A DNA stretch of 5,784 nucleotides from an uncultured Oscillospiraceae bacterium (lineage in GTDB: Bacteria > Bacillota > Clostridia > Oscillospirales > Oscillospiraceae), in the NCBI GenBank assembly GCA_934589065.1, contig CAKTNN010000063.1, positions 1-5,784 on the forward strand, given 5' to 3'. The notes beneath the pieces were generated by a model. It made no database searches, was not told the DNA's origin, and saw nothing but the letters and a program-made list of their open reading frames with translations. Both the position numbers and the translations under genes were made by a program. This document shows, in pieces, positions 4,458-5,784 of the stretch; the first letter of the stretch is position 1, and every line of letters begins with the position of its first letter.

Positions 4458-5784
4458 ACAGGTGATGAAAAAAGATCAGGAGCCGTACCGTGTTCCGAAA
4501 CGGGTACAGGATGTCATACCGATCAAGTGTATGTGGAGGGATGGCATTTTCCTCGTTGGAACCCGGTATTCCAAGACATTTAAGTTCACGGACATCAACT
4601 ATATGGTGGCATCTCAGGACGCGCAAAAGAAATTGTTTCTGGCGTATGCAGCGCTGATTAACAGTCTGGACTGCGGTGCTACCACCAAGATCACCCTGAA
4701 CAACCGGCATCTCAATCGTAAAAACTTTGCGGATGCGGTTCTGATGAAGCTGAAAAATGACTATCTGGATTACTACCGTATGGAGTACAACGATGTCATC
4801 ATGAGTAAAGCCACAGGCGGCAACGGCATCATTCAAGAGAAGTATGTTACAGTATCTGTCTGTAAGAAGAATATTGAGGATGCCAGAGCCTACTTTGCCC
4901 GTGTGGGTGCAGAGCTGACCGCCCGTTTTGCCGCTCTGGGAGCCAAGGTCACGGAAATGGATGCAACAGAAAAGCTCCGGGTTCTCCACGATTTCTACCG
5001 TAGCGGTGAAGAAGTATATTTCCGGTTTGATGCTCAGGACATGATGCGCAAGGGCCATGACTTCCGGGATTACATCTGCCCGGATTCCATTGAGAAGCAC
5101 AGCGACTATCTGATGCTGGGCGGCAAGTATGCCAGAGTAATCTACCTCAAGGACTATGCCTCTTTCATCTCCGACCAGCTTGTCACCAAACTGACCGACC
5201 AGAGCCGGAGTATGATGCTGTCCATTGACATTATCCCCGTTGCCACGGACGAAGCTGTCCGGGAAGTGGAGCGGAAAATGCTGGGGGTGGAAACCAACAT
5301 CACCAACTGGCAGCGCAGGCAGAATGCCAACAATAACTTTTCTGCCATCGTCCCCTACGATATGGAACAGCAGCGCCGGGAGACCAAGGAGTATATGACC
5401 GACCTGACCTCCCGTGACCAGCGGATGATGCTGTCGGTGCTGACCATCGTCCATCTTGCGGATACCAAGGCGGAACTGGATGCTGACACCGATGCGCTGC
5501 TAAAGGTTGCAGCAGACCATATGTGCCAGATGGCGGTGCTGCGGTATCAGCAGCTTGACGGTCTGAACACGGCGCTGCCCATTGGCACCCGGAAGATTGA
5601 CACCTTCCGAACCCTTACTACAGAGAGCCTTGCGGTGTTCATGCCCTTTAAGGTGCAGGAGATTCAGGAACCGGGTGGCATCTATTTTGGGGAGAATGCA
5701 ATCTCCCACAACCTGATTCTGTGCAATATGAAAAACCTGCTGAACCAGTCCATGATGCTGCTGGGCATTCCCGGCTCCGGCAAA
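4444..5784 (+). CDS. virB4: VirB4/TraE-type conjugation ATPase, N-terminal part (cut by the window end)
   Basis: The frame is open from the ATG at 4444 to the last base of the window, giving 447 residues. The visible part is the N-terminal domain of VirB4-like ATPases (CagE/TrbE/VirB type), beginning with MKAIKQVMKKDQEPYRVPKRVQDVIPIK. It has the typical segments GTRYSKTFKFTDINY, AELTARFAALGA and SIDIIPVATDEAVREVERKML, followed by LLGIPGSGK, the start of the Walker A motif (residues 439-447), with its lysine as the last residue in the window. Family members are usually around 800 residues, so roughly the last 45% is missing here because of the edge, not through damage. VirB4 energises assembly of the channel and substrate transport at the inner membrane. 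The start is chosen on AAAAGGAGG at 4423-4431; the gap of 12 bases is slightly long, but the next methionine (residue 8) would make it longer. It overlaps prgI by 14 bp. Confidence 0.95.
   Translation, partial: MKAIKQVMKKDQEPYRVPKRVQDVIPIKCMWRDGIFLVGTRYSKTFKFTDINYMVASQDAQKKLFLAYAALINSLDCGATTKITLNNRHLNRKNFADAVLMKLKNDYLDYYRMEYNDVIMSKATGGNGIIQEKYVTVSVCKKNIEDARAYFARVGAELTARFAALGAKVTEMDATEKLRVLHDFYRSGEEVYFRFDAQDMMRKGHDFRDYICPDSIEKHSDYLMLGGKYARVIYLKDYASFISDQLVTKLTDQSRSMMLSIDIIPVATDEAVREVERKMLGVETNITNWQRRQNANNNFSAIVPYDMEQQRRETKEYMTDLTSRDQRMMLSVLTIVHLADTKAELDADTDALLKVAADHMCQMAVLRYQQLDGLNTALPIGTRKIDTFRTLTTESLAVFMPFKVQEIQEPGGIYFGENAISHNLILCNMKNLLNQSMMLLGIPGSGK

Larger units (their letters stand above)
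1..5784 (+). mobile_element. Part of the conjugation module of a Tn1549/CTn-like integrative and conjugative element
   Basis: All seven genes face the same way, and their order (ArdC/LtrC-like, small protein, VirD4, Maff2, VirB6-like, PrgI, VirB4) is the one known from Tn1549-type conjugative elements of Clostridia, whose type IV secretion system is of the Firmicutes/Actinobacteria kind. Both ends of the window cut through genes, so the element continues on both sides. No integrase, relaxase, origin of transfer, attachment site or cargo gene is visible here. An integrated element is more likely than a plasmid because of the close match to that family, but the window alone cannot exclude a plasmid or a decayed element. 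All complete genes look intact. Confidence 0.85.

Noticed and set aside
4396..5454. Long open frame of 352 codons on the minus strand
   Set aside because: It lies wholly opposite virB4 and the end of prgI, which are strongly supported by family motifs and ribosome sites. Its translation is rich in histidine and valine without domain features, as expected of an antisense shadow.
5762..5784. Apparent truncation of virB4 as a pseudogene
   Set aside because: The frame is open up to the last base, ending exactly on the Walker A lysine. The break is the window edge.

Overview
The window is a stretch of the conjugation (DNA-transfer) module of an integrative and conjugative element of the Tn1549/CTn type, or a close relative. 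These elements are widespread in anaerobic gut Bacillota (Clostridia: Lachnospiraceae/Oscillospiraceae-like hosts). The call rests on gene order and protein content: an ArdC/LtrC-like protein, a small hypothetical protein, a VirD4 coupling ATPase, a Maff2-type small membrane protein, a VirB6/TrbL-like polytopic membrane protein, a PrgI-type (VirB3-like) protein and a VirB4/TraE ATPase, all on the + strand. The moderate-to-high GC of the genes and the strong AAAGGAGG-type ribosome sites fit a Clostridia host. The species cannot be fixed from this window.

Layout. Positions 1-686 hold the 3' part of an ArdC/LtrC-like gene whose start lies upstream. Positions 690-881 encode a 63-residue protein of unknown function. 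Positions 868-2688 encode VirD4 from a GTG start. Positions 2672-3046 encode the Maff2 protein. Positions 3047-3238 are the only substantial non-coding stretch. It starts with a textbook Rho-independent terminator (3059-3090), followed by about 150 bp of AT-rich DNA with a three-copy direct repeat at 32-33 bp period, a perfect TATAAT box and a strong Shine-Dalgarno. Positions 3239-4075 encode the VirB6-like protein, 4086-4457 PrgI, and 4444-5784 the N-terminal 447 residues of VirB4. The window edge cuts VirB4 at the lysine of its Walker A motif.

How it works together. VirD4 brings the relaxase-DNA complex to the channel. VirB4 powers assembly and transport. The VirB6-like and PrgI proteins form the inner-membrane part of the channel. 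Maff2 is a small hydrophobic protein of uncertain, possibly VirB2-like, role. Several genes overlap by 14-17 bp (small ORF/virD4, virD4/maff2, prgI/virB4), which suggests translational coupling. The terminator plus the promoter-like region splits the module into two likely transcription units: one ending after maff2 and one starting at virB6.

The proteins belong to known families, and I see no clear new protein system. The least explained signals are regulatory: the repeat/promoter region at 3105-3220, a terminator-like hairpin inside virD4 (1032-1062), and a perfect internal ribosome site in virD4 that opens a longer reading frame into maff2.
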